Positions 9,374 to 21,500 of a stretch of 29,409 bases of DNA are shown here, in pieces (position 1 is the stretch's first letter; the number at the start of each line of letters is the position of its first letter). This DNA is from a virus: IMG/VR virus record IMGVR_UViG_3300038353_000016, positions 1-29,409 of that record; one strand, given 5' to 3'. Both the position numbers and the translations under genes were made by a program. The notes below the pieces were generated by a model. It was not told the origin of the DNA. It did not search any database and was given only the letters and a program-made list of their open reading frames with translations.

Positions 9374-12300
9374 ATGGCAAGAGACGTTCCAGGAACAGGC
9401 GCAGTCATTGAACCAATCTTTGATGAAGTATTTGGAGTTCGTGCTGTAAAAGTATTAAATGGAGGATCAGGTTATAACCAATCTGATCCACCTAGACTTA
9501 CTGTGACTGGATGTGGTACACCTGATGTAGAGGCATTATTATATCCAATCATTGATGATGGTGCAGGGCAGATCATCCATGTAAGAGTTTTAAATAGAGG
9601 AAGAGGATATGATCCGTTACGTTTGCAGATCATTCCTGAGCAAGAAACACCAAACGTAGTAGATTCATTTGATTTTAATAGAATATGGCAAGGTCATCCT
9701 AACTCACCAACAACAGGAACCTTTGCTACATCTGGTACAGTAAAGACTGACAGATTAACAATAGTATCTGATAATCATCCTAAACCATCTCAAATATTCC
9801 CAACTGAGTATCAACCAGGTGGAGCAACTACAATTCTTGATAGAACTTTTAATCAAGAGTTTGTATTTCGTGGTGGTAAAGATGTTCCAAATCCAGGTAC
9901 AAGACAGTTTTCAACTAATCAAGCAGTTGGTATATTAGCAAATGGTGGTCTATTACACACTGCTGATTGGGGTACAGCAGGTGGTGCACCTACAAACTTA
10001 CCTATTGATGTTATAAAATATAACTACATCAAAAATACAAACCTATATGATGCAATATTAGATAATCAAGTATATTATTATCATACAAGTAAAACTCTAG
10101 AAGAGTTCAAACTTACAAATGGTGTATTTGAATGGGGACTTCAAGAACAGTTTACATGGACTGTTAAGACTGAACTTGATAATGTAATGTTACTAGTTGA
10201 TTCTGTAGATGAAACTTTAGGTAATGTAGAAGTAGGTAGAATAGTAGATGAGGTGGCAGGGACTGCAAGAGGAACTATTGCAAAGGTTGTCAGAAATAAT
10301 TTAAATGTTATAACTAGAGTATACTTGAGAGACACAAGTGGCGGTGCTTTTCAAGATCAAGATCTATGTCTAGGTTCAAATGGATTTAAGTTTCGAGTGG
10401 CAAGTGATCCTATCACTTTCCCTAATGGTCTGTTTTATATCGAGTTTGGTGCTGATGCATCAGAGTTTGGTAATTTTACGCCAGGTCAATACTACCTTGC
10501 TCCAGAAAATATTAAAGTTAAGAAAAACTACCTCATAATATGGAATCAAGCAGATAGTTCAAATAGTTCACATCCTATGCAGTTCTCTACAACTGCTGAT
10601 GGTACACTAAATGGCGGAACATTATATTACAATAGTACAGGTTCTTCTGCTACTACATCTACTGTTAATATTGCAGTAACGATAGGTGTAGATAGTGTTG
10701 CAGGACAATCTACGGGTGTATATTATTTTGATGGCGTTGAAAAACCTGCCAACTATGCTCTAGTAAGAGGTTCAACTTATATCTTTGATCAGTCAGATAA
10801 TAGTAACGAAGTATATGGTGGTGCAAATCATCCGTTAATGTTTAGTGTCGGATCAGGTGGAGATCATGGTGGTCATGGTCATTATATGAATGGTGTTACT
10901 TATAAGTTAGATGGTATTGTTGTTTCTATGGCAGCATATGTTAGCGGATTTAATGCTGCTACAAGTCGTACAGTTACATGGACTGTGCCTACCAGTGCAC
11001 CTGCGACATTATATTATTGGTGTCATTATCATACAGGACAAGGTAATAGTTTTACTGTTACTTCTCCTCCTGCCCATGCTGCAGATTATGAAAATTCATT
11101 AAGACCAATATTCATAATGAATGCTGATGAGACACAAAAAATATATTATTATTGTGGTAATCATCGTTATATGTCAGGATATTCTGGTGATGAAGGTTAT
11201 ATGATCTTGGATACCTCAACTGACGATGATGATGACGTTAATATGAATACATACTATGTCGAGGATTTTTATGGTACTGCAAATGCAGGAACATTAGATT
11301 ATTCTAGACATACTGATGGTCACTCCAAGATTATTGGGATGTCCTTTGATGGATATCCAATATACGGACCATGGGGATATAATTCTTCTGGCACAGCAGC
11401 AAGGGAAACTTCTAGTTATAGATTAAGAACCACTGCTGAGTTACAAGGTGCTAGACCGATTGTAAACACTGCAGGTACAGAAACTTATACAGTTACTATT
11501 GCAGGTGGTCAGTTTACATTCAATGGATCATCACCTGAGTTTTTGAATCTGAAAAGAGGAAGAACGTATATATTCAACCAAGACGACGCAAGTAATACAG
11601 GGTCGAATCATATACTTATTTCTACGCAAACAGATGGTTGGCATTCAAATAATCCAGTAGTTATTGGTTTAGAATCAGTCTTGTATTCGGGTCAAGGCAT
11701 ATCATATCAGATCAATGGCAGTAACGTTACATATCAACAATATCTGAGTTTATTTAATGGAGCAACAACCAGAGGCATAACATTTACAGTTCCTGTAGAT
11801 GCACCTAGCGTCCTATATCTTTTCGGATACATTTCCTCAGGTCATGGTCTAAGACTTGTTAACGATGGTTATATTCTTGGAGACCTCACATCAGATTACA
11901 TTTATGATTCTAGTGTAGGAACTTTAGATGAATATAATGGTAAGTTTGGAGTAACGCCAGAGTATCCTAATGGAACTTATGCATACTTTATGACAGAGAA
12001 TGCTATGGGTATGCCTACATATCCATATGCCATAGGTCCCAAGTATTATGGCGTTCCTTTGTTTGAAGGTAATACCGTCCCTGCACAACCTACTGTATTC
12101 CCATCACTAGCAACAGGTGATGTTGTATTAAACCCTAACGGATCAGTATCTTATGTTAAGATGACTGTAAAGGGTGATAACTATTTTGGTCCTGCAAAAG
12201 CAAAAATTCTTGGTGGAGAAGGATCTGGTGCATTAGGAACTCCTACAGTTCAAACTGTTACTGGTCTATCTCTACTCAATCAAGGTAGAAGTTATGCAAC

Positions 12301-13960
12301 TCCTCCAACACTCATCTTTGAAGGTGGTGGTGGACAGGGTGCACAAGGTGCTGCTGAGATTGATACACTTGGTAAGGTAACATCTGTCAATATTGTAAAT
12401 CCAGGTGAGTTTTATCAAGAAGAACCTTATATTCTTATATCTGGTGGTGGAGGTATAGGTGCAAAAGCAGAGGCAACTATATCACAGGGTGCTATCACAG
12501 GTATTAATATCACTGATCCAGGTGAAGGATACACCTCAGTTCCAAACATTATATTCACAAAACTTGTAAATCTTAAACGTAAGACTAGAGCAAGACAGGC
12601 ATTTAACTCATCTGCGGTATACCTCACAGGTCTTGTCAAAGATGTTACCGCAAATGATGCAAACATATATGTTGACTCTACAGATGCATATCCTGGATCT
12701 GGTCAAGTAATAATTAATAAAGAAACTATAACTTATACCTCCAAAACAGCAGGTAGATTTAGTGGTCTAACTCGTGGTGTTAACTTCAACTATGATCAAA
12801 GAGTCATACTTGATTCTAACCAAAACGATACTACTACTGGGATATCAAACTATAAGTTCAATGTTGGTGACAGAGTTATACGTCGTGTTGAGAGTGCAAA
12901 TAATAAAGTTGCTAAAGTATATGACTGGAACTCTTCAACCAGAGAACTTCTTGTTACATTTGAAGTTGATGAACTAGCATTTATCGATGGTGGTAGAGCA
13001 GCGACTGAGGATGCTATTGTTCAGTTTGATGCGGGTGTTGCTGCGTCTTCTGGTGCAGGTATTTTACCACACGTTGTTATTGATTCTGTAGGAAATAGTA
13101 TTACAACATTGACAGATCCTATCGGAACGTTAACAGATAAAGATTTTGAAGATGATGATGAAAACTCTGGAGCAGGAGATGGTATACCTGATCTAGTCAA
13201 TACTAATACAGACTTTGCTGGCCAGATTAGTCTTGATGGTGGTATATACAGTTCACTTTATGGTATTGAAGAAACTCAAGGTGGTACAAACACAACTCTA
13301 TTCCAAGTTGGTGATAGTATCAAAGATGGTGACATACCATTTAAGTATGCAACAGTCACCTCTGCAGGTGGATTGAGTGATGGTGCAGCACACAGTGCAG
13401 TGCTAAATATCACATTAGACGTATCAGCAGGTGCAACTACAAACTATCAAACGAATGAAGTTGTAACTGGTGCTATTTCTGGAGTTCAAGCAACTGTTGT
13501 TTCGTGGAATAATCAAACTGGTGTATTACAAGTCAAAGATATAGTTCCATATAACACAAATAATGTTAACATTGGTATCGGTGGATTACTCTATGAGTTC
13601 TCCCAAAATAGCAGTGTGATTGATTTCATTATTGCAAATCCTGGAACTAACTATACTGGAGTCCCAACAATAGCAATAGAAAATACAGGAGATATACAGG
13701 CAACTGGTACTGTAGTTATGACGACTGCAGGAGACCAAGTTGCATCAATCACCATTAATAATGGAGGGTATGGAATCCCTCAAACAGTAGATGGCACCTA
13801 CGCTTTACACCCAACTGTAACATTTACAAATGCTAGTGGAGATACTACAGGTGCAAATGCTGCAGCACAAGCAGTATTAGGTGGAGAGAATCTTGTAGGT
13901 AACGGTGGAGCAACTTACAGGATTAAGAGCATTGAATATCTTACAACTGTTCGCTCGTAA
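9374..13960 (+). CDS. Giant structural protein with nested cupredoxin-like and YHYH domains
   Basis: 1528 residues, starting 4 nt after the preceding stop. The N-terminus has two GxGY modules (NGGSGY near residue 35, NRGRGY near 75). A TSGA-type module lies near 290-335. A first cupredoxin half carries H400 (SSHPMQF). A complete second cupredoxin follows, with H486, C550, H553 and Q556 ([10 protein letters not shown]) and a His-rich loop (HGGHGH). Then comes [10 protein letters not shown] with C594, H597 and M600, which looks like the second half of the first domain. A YHYH-type segment ([17 protein letters not shown]650-G665) is followed by a third, ligand-poor cupredoxin (H746; G818 in place of Cys) and then the YHYH remainder ([17 protein letters not shown] from 851; YAYF 869-872). 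GxGY repeats fill about 926-1069, an EIxxYT module about 1088-1143, and further GxGY-like repeats the C-terminus. Role in the virion is inferred; metal binding is untested. Confidence 0.8.
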   Translation: MARDVPGTGAVIEPIFDEVFGVRAVKVLNGGSGYNQSDPPRLTVTGCGTPDVEALLYPIIDDGAGQIIHVRVLNRGRGYDPLRLQIIPEQETPNVVDSFDFNRIWQGHPNSPTTGTFATSGTVKTDRLTIVSDNHPKPSQIFPTEYQPGGATTILDRTFNQEFVFRGGKDVPNPGTRQFSTNQAVGILANGGLLHTADWGTAGGAPTNLPIDVIKYNYIKNTNLYDAILDNQVYYYHTSKTLEEFKLTNGVFEWGLQEQFTWTVKTELDNVMLLVDSVDETLGNVEVGRIVDEVAGTARGTIAKVVRNNLNVITRVYLRDTSGGAFQDQDLCLGSNGFKFRVASDPITFPNGLFYIEFGADASEFGNFTPGQYYLAPENIKVKKNYLIIWNQADSSNSSHPMQFSTTADGTLNGGTLYYNSTGSSATTSTVNIAVTIGVDSVAGQSTGVYYFDGVEKPANYALVRGSTYIFDQSDNSNEVYGGANHPLMFSVGSGGDHGGHGHYMNGVTYKLDGIVVSMAAYVSGFNAATSRTVTWTVPTSAPATLYYWCHYHTGQGNSFTVTSPPAHAADYENSLRPIFIMNADETQKIYYYCGNHRYMSGYSGDEGYMILDTSTDDDDDVNMNTYYVEDFYGTANAGTLDYSRHTDGHSKIIGMSFDGYPIYGPWGYNSSGTAARETSSYRLRTTAELQGARPIVNTAGTETYTVTIAGGQFTFNGSSPEFLNLKRGRTYIFNQDDASNTGSNHILISTQTDGWHSNNPVVIGLESVLYSGQGISYQINGSNVTYQQYLSLFNGATTRGITFTVPVDAPSVLYLFGYISSGHGLRLVNDGYILGDLTSDYIYDSSVGTLDEYNGKFGVTPEYPNGTYAYFMTENAMGMPTYPYAIGPKYYGVPLFEGNTVPAQPTVFPSLATGDVVLNPNGSVSYVKMTVKGDNYFGPAKAKILGGEGSGALGTPTVQTVTGLSLLNQGRSYATPPTLIFEGGGGQGAQGAAEIDTLGKVTSVNIVNPGEFYQEEPYILISGGGGIGAKAEATISQGAITGINITDPGEGYTSVPNIIFTKLVNLKRKTRARQAFNSSAVYLTGLVKDVTANDANIYVDSTDAYPGSGQVIINKETITYTSKTAGRFSGLTRGVNFNYDQRVILDSNQNDTTTGISNYKFNVGDRVIRRVESANNKVAKVYDWNSSTRELLVTFEVDELAFIDGGRAATEDAIVQFDAGVAASSGAGILPHVVIDSVGNSITTLTDPIGTLTDKDFEDDDENSGAGDGIPDLVNTNTDFAGQISLDGGIYSSLYGIEETQGGTNTTLFQVGDSIKDGDIPFKYATVTSAGGLSDGAAHSAVLNITLDVSAGATTNYQTNEVVTGAISGVQATVVSWNNQTGVLQVKDIVPYNTNNVNIGIGGLLYEFSQNSSVIDFIIANPGTNYTGVPTIAIENTGDIQATGTVVMTTAGDQVASITINNGGYGIPQTVDGTYALHPTVTFTNASGDTTGANAAAQAVLGGENLVGNGGATYRIKSIEYLTTVRS

Positions 13961-13964
13961 CTAC

Positions 13965-13972
13965 GATAAATA
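13965..13972 (+). promoter_or_regulatory. T4-type late promoter motif before gp8
   Basis: GATAAATA lies 5 nt after the preceding stop codon and 26 nt before the gp8 ATG. It is followed by AAC, as at the other two intergenic sites. It matches the T4-like late element at seven of eight positions, so gp8 probably starts a new late transcript. Confidence 0.6.
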
Positions 13973-13975
13973 AAC

Positions 13976-13981
13976 AGGAGG
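13976..13981 (+). promoter_or_regulatory. Strong Shine-Dalgarno AGGAGG upstream of gp8
   Basis: A perfect AGGAGG lies 16 nt before the ATG at 13998. This is longer than the usual 5-9 nt spacing. An in-frame TAG at 13986-13988 rules out an earlier start in this frame. Most other genes here have no comparable SD. Either the spacing is tolerated or the leader folds to shorten it. Confidence 0.5.
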
Positions 13982-13997
13982 ACAATAGTACCTAACA

Positions 13998-15530
13998 ATG
14001 GCAGCCTTATTAACGGATCAGTTTAGAATTTTTTCTGCGAAAAAGTTTATTAAAGCATTAGAAGGTCCTGACTCAACTCAATCTGACACAGTTGCAGGTG
14101 CAACGAGAGATCGTTTGTATCTGTTTATTGGTAGACCACAACCGTGGGATAATGAAAACTCACCGCCTCAAGCGGTAGACTCATTCTCTGAGTTCTCAGG
14201 TTCATATGACGACATGGTATCGATGAAGCGTGTACTTGCTTCTGATACTGTGCAAGTTTGTCGTAGAATTGACTGGGTATCCCCAGAACAAACTACTGGT
14301 GGACTTGGTTTCACTTACGACATGTACAGACATGATTATAGTCCCTCCAAAACTGCTGCCTCTGGTGCGACTAAACTTTATGATTCTGACTTCTATGTTG
14401 TAAACTCTCAATATCAAGTATACAAATGCATCTATAATGGAACATCTCCGTCCGATCCAAATGGTAAACCTTCTACTGTCGAGCCTACTGGTACTAGTAC
14501 TAGCATCATTACTACTGGTGATGGGTATCGTTGGAAGTACATGTACACTATTCCAGTTGCAAGCGTTCTTAAGTTTTTCTCGAACGATTACATGCCAGTA
14601 TTCACCAACACTGCTGTTCAAACAAACGCAGTATCAGGTGAAGTCGATACTGTTGTTATTAACGCTGCAGGGTCTGGGTACAACAATGGTACTTACGACA
14701 ACGTAGCGATTAACGGTGACGGAACTGGTGGTCGTGTATCAATCGTTGTAGACGGTGGTAAAGTTATCTCTGCTACTGTTACATCTGGTGGTACTGGATA
14801 CACATTTGGTAAAATTACTGTTGACAACATCACTGGTATTGGTACTGGTAGTGGTGGACAAGTTGACGTTATCATGCCTCCTCCTGGTGGTCATGGTGCT
14901 GATGCTGTTACAGAAATCGGTGCATTTAGGGTCATGATCAACGCTAAACTCTCATATGATGAGGGTGCAGGTGACTTCCCTGTTGATAACGACTATCGTC
15001 GTATAGGTCTTATCACAAACCCACTTAAGTTTGGTACATCGGAACTTATCTCTGACTTGACGATATCTGCTGCTAAAGCGGTTATCTTCTCTCCTACATT
15101 CCAAGGTAACTATGTTCCAGATGAAATTATTACACAATCACGAGTCGTTGGTGGTACAACAGTTACTGCTAGAGGTCGTGTTATATCATGGAATGCTACA
15201 ACAAAAGTTTTGAAATATTATCAGAACTCAGTTGATGGTATATTTCCAGAAGTTACAGGTACACAGAATGAGTTTGATGGTTCTAACGTAGTCAGTGGTG
15301 CAACCTCTGGTGCTGCGGGACAACCTGATGTAAACTTCCCTGCTGTTCCAAACTCTTCTTCTAGAACTATTAACAACACAGAATATGACTTAGGTATGAA
15401 GTTTAACAATGGTTATGCAAAACCAGAAGTTGCTTCAAACTCTGGTGACGTTGTGTACATAGATAATAGAAGATCAATCAGTCGTGCAAACGACCAAGTA
15501 GAAGACATCAAAATCGTAATCGAGTTCTAA
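13998..15530 (+). CDS. 8: Baseplate wedge subunit gp8 homologue, enlarged by two insertions
   Basis: 510 residues, against about 334 for T4 gp8. Landmarks recalled from T4 gp8 are present in order: LYLFIGRPQPW (about 40-49; T4 has a similar FGRSEPW), CRRIDW (88-93; T4 PRRDW), GDGYRWKYMYTIP (from 174; T4 GDGYVWEYLFEIP), YRRIGLITNPL (from 333; T4 FRQISIITNPL) and the C-terminal GDVVYIDNRR...DQVEDIKIVIEF (from 483; T4 GEMIYMENRP...DQTEEINILFTF). In T4, gp8 is a dimer in each of the six baseplate wedges. Residues about 216-307 are a GxGY-repeat insertion (AGSGYNNG, GGTGYTFG) and about 370-445 a TSGA-type insertion, both related to modules in neighbouring genes. The stop overlaps the next start by one base (TAATG), suggesting coupled translation. 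Confidence 0.85.
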   Translation: MAALLTDQFRIFSAKKFIKALEGPDSTQSDTVAGATRDRLYLFIGRPQPWDNENSPPQAVDSFSEFSGSYDDMVSMKRVLASDTVQVCRRIDWVSPEQTTGGLGFTYDMYRHDYSPSKTAASGATKLYDSDFYVVNSQYQVYKCIYNGTSPSDPNGKPSTVEPTGTSTSIITTGDGYRWKYMYTIPVASVLKFFSNDYMPVFTNTAVQTNAVSGEVDTVVINAAGSGYNNGTYDNVAINGDGTGGRVSIVVDGGKVISATVTSGGTGYTFGKITVDNITGIGTGSGGQVDVIMPPPGGHGADAVTEIGAFRVMINAKLSYDEGAGDFPVDNDYRRIGLITNPLKFGTSELISDLTISAAKAVIFSPTFQGNYVPDEIITQSRVVGGTTVTARGRVISWNATTKVLKYYQNSVDGIFPEVTGTQNEFDGSNVVSGATSGAAGQPDVNFPAVPNSSSRTINNTEYDLGMKFNNGYAKPEVASNSGDVVYIDNRRSISRANDQVEDIKIVIEF

Positions 15531-18500
15531 TGGCACAAAATACCAACCTAAACGTCACACCATATTACGACGACTATGATAAAACGAAAAACTTTTATCG
15601 AGTGCTATTTCGTCCTGGATTCCCAATCCAAGCGAGAGAACTTACTACCATGCAGTCTATACTGCAGAATCAGGTAGAGAATGTTGGATCACATCTGTTC
15701 AAAGATGGATCAATGGTCATTCCTGGTCAGGTTGGTTATGATCTAAATGTTGATGCTATCCAGTTACAAGAATCATTTTTGGGTGCTGATGTAGAGAACT
15801 ATCGTGCTCAGTTAAATGATAAGATCATTACTGGTCTTACATCTGGTGTAAAGGCAAAAGTATTATTCAGTATATCAGCAACAGAATCAAATAAAGGTTA
15901 TATCACACTTTACGTTAAGTATATTGAATCAGGTGGTGCACAAAATAATCAAGAAACATTTTCAAATAATGAACAGTTAATAACAGATACAGAAATAACA
16001 TTTGGTACAACTTTGATTGAAGTTGGATCACCATTTGCACAACTACTTCCTACTTCTGCGTTACAACAAGGTTCTGTAGCATACATACAGGACGGTGTTT
16101 ATTTTATCAGAGGATTCTTTGTTGATGTACAATATCAATACTTATTATTAGATCAGTATGGAAGCAACCCCTCCTATCGTATCGGACTTGATATTCAAGA
16201 ATCCATTATTACTCCAGAGGATGACCTTAGTCTCAACGATAACGCTGCAGGAACATCTAACTATGCTGCTCCTGGTTCTCATAGATTTAGAATCACCACA
16301 AGACTAGTTAAGAAACTACTCACAGACGATGCTGATAAAGACTTCCTAGAACTATTAAGAATCAATAATAGTAAAGTTGAAAAACTTGTTGATAGAAGTG
16401 CATATGATGAACTAGAAAGAACAATAGCAATCAGAACATTTGAAGAGTCTGGTGATTATGTTGTAAAAGATTTTGCTATCACAATGAGAGAAAATCTTGA
16501 TGATGGTTTTAATAATGGTGTATATGAAGCAGGTACTACAACTTCAAGTGGTGATACTGCTGCAGAGAGATTATATTCAGTAGAGTTCGGACCTGGTACT
16601 GCATATGTAAGAGGATATAGAGTTAAGACATTATCACCAACATATGTTGACTTAGAAAAACCAAGAGATACACAGTCAGCACAAAATACTATCATACCAT
16701 TTGAGATGGGTAATGATATTATTGTAACTAACGTTTATGGTTTTCCTAATGCAACTGGATCTACATTAACAAATGCATATCAAACTATCGAACTAAGAGA
16801 TGATTTTACATCATCTGGTGGTAGTCAGGCAGGTAACCTTGTAGGTTTTGCAAGAGTTGCTGCTATGGAGCATACATCAGACGGTGACGATACAACCTTT
16901 GGTAATGCTGATGACACATATAGAATGAATCTATTTGATGTACAGATGTTTACTGTCATTGAGTTAGCAACTGCACAGACTATAGATTTAGGATCACTAT
17001 TGGTTGGTCAAACATCTGGTGCTAGAGGATATCTTGTAAATGCTTTGAGTTCTTCTGATCACGCTACATTATATGGTGTAGAGGGAACATTTGTTGTTGG
17101 TGAAATGATAATAGTTGATGGTTTAAACAAAGATACTATTGAAGTTGTACATTCATATTCTTTCTCAGATACAAGACAACTTTTAGCAAGAGATGAAAGT
17201 TCAAACACTGTAGAATTTACTTCTGACATTATACTTAATGATAATGTAGGAGTTCAAGGTTCACAGTTTACTTACGATGCTACAAGTAGTAATGAAAAAA
17301 TTACTGGTTTACAATCAAACTTTGCTTTAGATCTAAAACCTGGTGACAAAATATTATTCAGTGCAACTAAGTTTGTTACTGTAGATAAAGTTAACCCTGC
17401 TAGTTTGACTGGTAGTCAAAACTCTACTATCTTTGATTATGCTGCACAAACAGTAAATGTAACTCCTGGCGCAGGAAGTGCTGCTCCATCTGCAGGAGAT
17501 TATACTGCGTTACTAAGACAACGTGCTAAGTTGAATAATCTTGATAATGCTGATCTTCTTAGTGCAATGCCTAAGAAATATATTAAGAGTATATCTGATG
17601 AATCTATGATTGTCAGAAGAACATTTGATGCTAGATCAGTTGCTTCAAACTCAATATCAATCACTCTTCCTGCTAACGAGCAGTTCCAATCTATCTCTGA
17701 TGAAAACTACACAATCACAGTTCTTGCAGGTTCAAACTCTACTCATCCAGTTGGAGATCAAATCACTATCAATACTACCAATAGTGGTGCTATTGGTTAT
17801 ACCACGTTCACCTCTGCTGATAGAACTACTATCCAGATTGAGAACTTAACAAGTATTACTTCTGTTAAAGTTACTGCGACAATATCTAAGAACGTTACAA
17901 CTAAGAAAACAAAAGCAGGACAACAGATGTTTGTTATCAAGGTTAACAAAACAATCGAGAACCTTGATAAGCAAAACTATGGTTTAGTATATTCAAACTT
18001 ATATGGAACTAGAGTACAAGATAGAGATTTATCTCTCGGACTTGTAGATTCATATAGATTACACGCAGTCTATGAATCACTTGATGATAATGATCCAGTA
18101 ATACCAAGTGTAACTTTGGTAGAACCTACCTTCTTCGCTACAGGAACTATCGTAACAGGTAGAACTTCTAAAGCAAGAGCAAAAGTAGTTGCCTTCAGTT
18201 CTGGAACATTGAAGTTAAGTCTTGTTTATATTAGTGGTACATTATTAGCAGGTGAAACTATTGATGGATTTGATAGTACAAACACTGCGATCAGTGCTAT
18301 TATTAATGACTCTGCAGGATCTGTTATTGCAGGATCAAAAGTTATTACTGACAACTACTTCCTAGAAGTTGCACAAACAAACTTCATGTACGATCAGTCA
18401 AAAATTGTTCGTAAGAAAGGTGTATCAACACCAATCAGAAAACTATTGATGGTTGTTGATTATTATACACACTCTGCAACTGGTGATTACTTTGGTGGTC

Positions 18501-21500
18501 AATCATATCTTGATACATCTTATGGTGATATCCCATTCTTCGGTGTAAAATATCTTGCAGATTATCTAGACTTTAGACCATCATGTAAAAATCTTTTCAG
18601 TGGAACTGGATCTGTTGCATCTCCTGCATTTGTAAACTGCTCAACATTTGACTTTAAATCAAGAGTATTCAATGTATCAGGTACACCAAATGCTACTGTA
18701 TTTGATATACCAAAACTTAATAGTAACTTCCGTGCAGACTTTGATTGGTTCCTACCTAGAATCGATAAAGCATTCTTGACACCTGCAGGTGAGTTCCAAT
18801 TAGTTAAAGGTAAATCATCTGAGTCACCTCAAGAACCTGATGATTTAAAAGATGGTATGCTTTTAGCAACCATGTCACATAAACCATATGGTTTTGATGC
18901 AGAATCTGATGTAGTTATTACTAGATCTGATAACAAACGTTATACCATGAGAGATATCGGTGGTATTGAACGTAGATTGGATCAGGTTGAATACTATACA
19001 TCACTCAATATGCTTGAGTCTGATACTTTTAACACTAAAATTATTGACGTTGATGGTAAAGACAGACTTAAAAATGGATTTATAGTTGATGATTTTACTG
19101 ATCATAGTAAGTCTCAGACATCACATGAAGATTTCTCTGCTGCATTATCATTTGCAGACGGTCAATGTCATCCTTCTCACTATACAACTAACGTTCCATT
19201 ACAAGTTAATACAACAGTATCTCAAAACTATCAGCAAACAGGTCCTTGTATAACTCTACCATATTCTGAGTTAACAATCATTGAACAACCATATGCTTCT
19301 AGAGTTGAGAACATCAACCCATTCAACGTATTTACTTACATTGGACGTGTTGATCTTACTCCTGCATCTGATGACTGGTTAGAGACACAACGTTTACCTG
19401 CACAGGTACAACAAGTAGAAGGTGATTTCCAAGCAGTATCATCTGAACTTAGAGTTGACCAGAATGGTTTTGCTCCTATCCAATGGGGTGCATGGAGAGA
19501 TCAGTGGACAACATCTAGAGTTGTTGCAAGTACAACTACAAGAAATACTTTCTGGTTAGCAGAAGATATCGGTAGATCACCCAGACCTGATGTATGGAGT
19601 GGTCGTGGTATGCGTCGTGTCAACAGAGAAGAAACTATTGCAACTACAACTAGACAAACAAGAAGTGGTGTTAGATCAAGAGTTATTCCTAGAATTGATA
19701 GACAGTCACTAGGAGATAGTATTATATCTGCTACACAGATTCCATGGATCAGATCTAGAAACGTTAAAGTTAATGTTGAAAGACTAAAACCAAGAACTCG
19801 TTTTTATTCATTCTTTGATGGTAGAAAAGTTAGTGATTATCACACACCAAAACTAATCGAACTTATCAAAAACCCATCTACTGATGCCCGTACAAACTCT
19901 ACTCCATTCATTCCAGGTGAGACTGTAAGAGGTCAAACTAGTGGATGTGTTCTAAAGGTAGCAGCACCTAATGATTTGTATGAGTTCAATCCATATGATG
20001 ATACAACAATGCCTACATCATATGCTTCAACTACAGCAATCTTAAATATCGATACTGATGATCTTGCTACACAAGCAGTCGGTTCGTTCTATGGTAATGT
20101 TCAAGTTGGTGAAGTATTAGTTGCTGACTCTGGTGCTCGTGCTGTTGTTAAAGATCGTAGATTAATATCTGACCGTTTCGGTAAGATGGGTGCATCATTC
20201 TTTATACCTCCTGCATCTGTAGACACTAACCCACGTTGGGCAACTGGAACTAGAACTCTTAGATACTCAACATCTGATAGTGATTCTAGAATAGGTGGTG
20301 CAGTATCATCATCTGCTGAAGCAGAATATGAAGCAAGAGGTACATTGAACAGAGTTCGTGAAAACATTCTTGCTGTTAGAAATGCTGAAGTTGTTCGTGA
20401 TACAGTTACACAAGAAAGAAACTTCAATACAATCAGAACTGAGACTAGACAGATTGGTTGGTATGACCCTCTTGCACAGTCATTTATTTCTGATGAAGAA
20501 GGTGGTGTGTTTATTACATCTGTAGAAGTTTACTTCAAAACTAAGGATGCTAACATTCCTGTTTCTATGCAGATTAGAACTATGGAAAATGGTTATCCAA
20601 CAACAAGTATTCTACCATTCTCTGATGTAACTAAAGAACCTGCTGATATTCAGTTATCTGAGACTGCTGCAGTTGCAACTAAATTTACATTCAAAGCACC
20701 TGTTTATATTCCACAATCTATTGAACATTGTTTTGTTCTTCTATCTGACTCTAACACATATACGATTTGGATATCAAGAATGGGTGAGATTGATATTACT
20801 GGTGACAGAACTATATCTGAGCAACCATATGCAGGTGTTCTATTCAAATCACAGAACGCATCTACATGGACTGCAGACCAGTATGAAGATCTTAAGTTCA
20901 AAGTTAATAGAGCAGAATTTGTAAACACTGCTAGTTCTATAGTAACTTTAAATAATGCTCCTCTTGATATTGGTAATGGTGGTAAACTAACTCTAGCACA
21001 AGATCCAGTACAAACATTTTTACCAGAACAAGATTTACTTCTAAACTCAACTACTCTACCTTACACAGTTGGAGCAAGAATATATCAGAAGACAACTCTT
21101 GCACAAGGTACTATTGCTAAGAGAACTGATAATGCAGGTGGTGTAATATTAACAGTAAAAGATATTACTGGATCATTCCAAGCAGGTTCTAGCACTGGTG
21201 GTGTTATTACTCAAAGAATCGTCTCATCTAAAACAACTGCAACTATGGTTGTAAGTGGTGCATCTGGTGACTTTACAGTTGGAGAAACAATCACTGGTAA
21301 CTCTGCTACTGCTCCTACTGCTGAAGTTGTAACATGGACATCTGGTACAAATACACTAACACTAAGATATGTTTCTACAGACTTTACTGCCTCGACTGAA
21401 ACAATCACTGGTGGAACATCAACCGTGACTGCAACTGTAAGTTCTATAACTTATGCAGGTGACGCTGTTGAAGGGGGTGCAGTATCTGATTCATTCCCAA

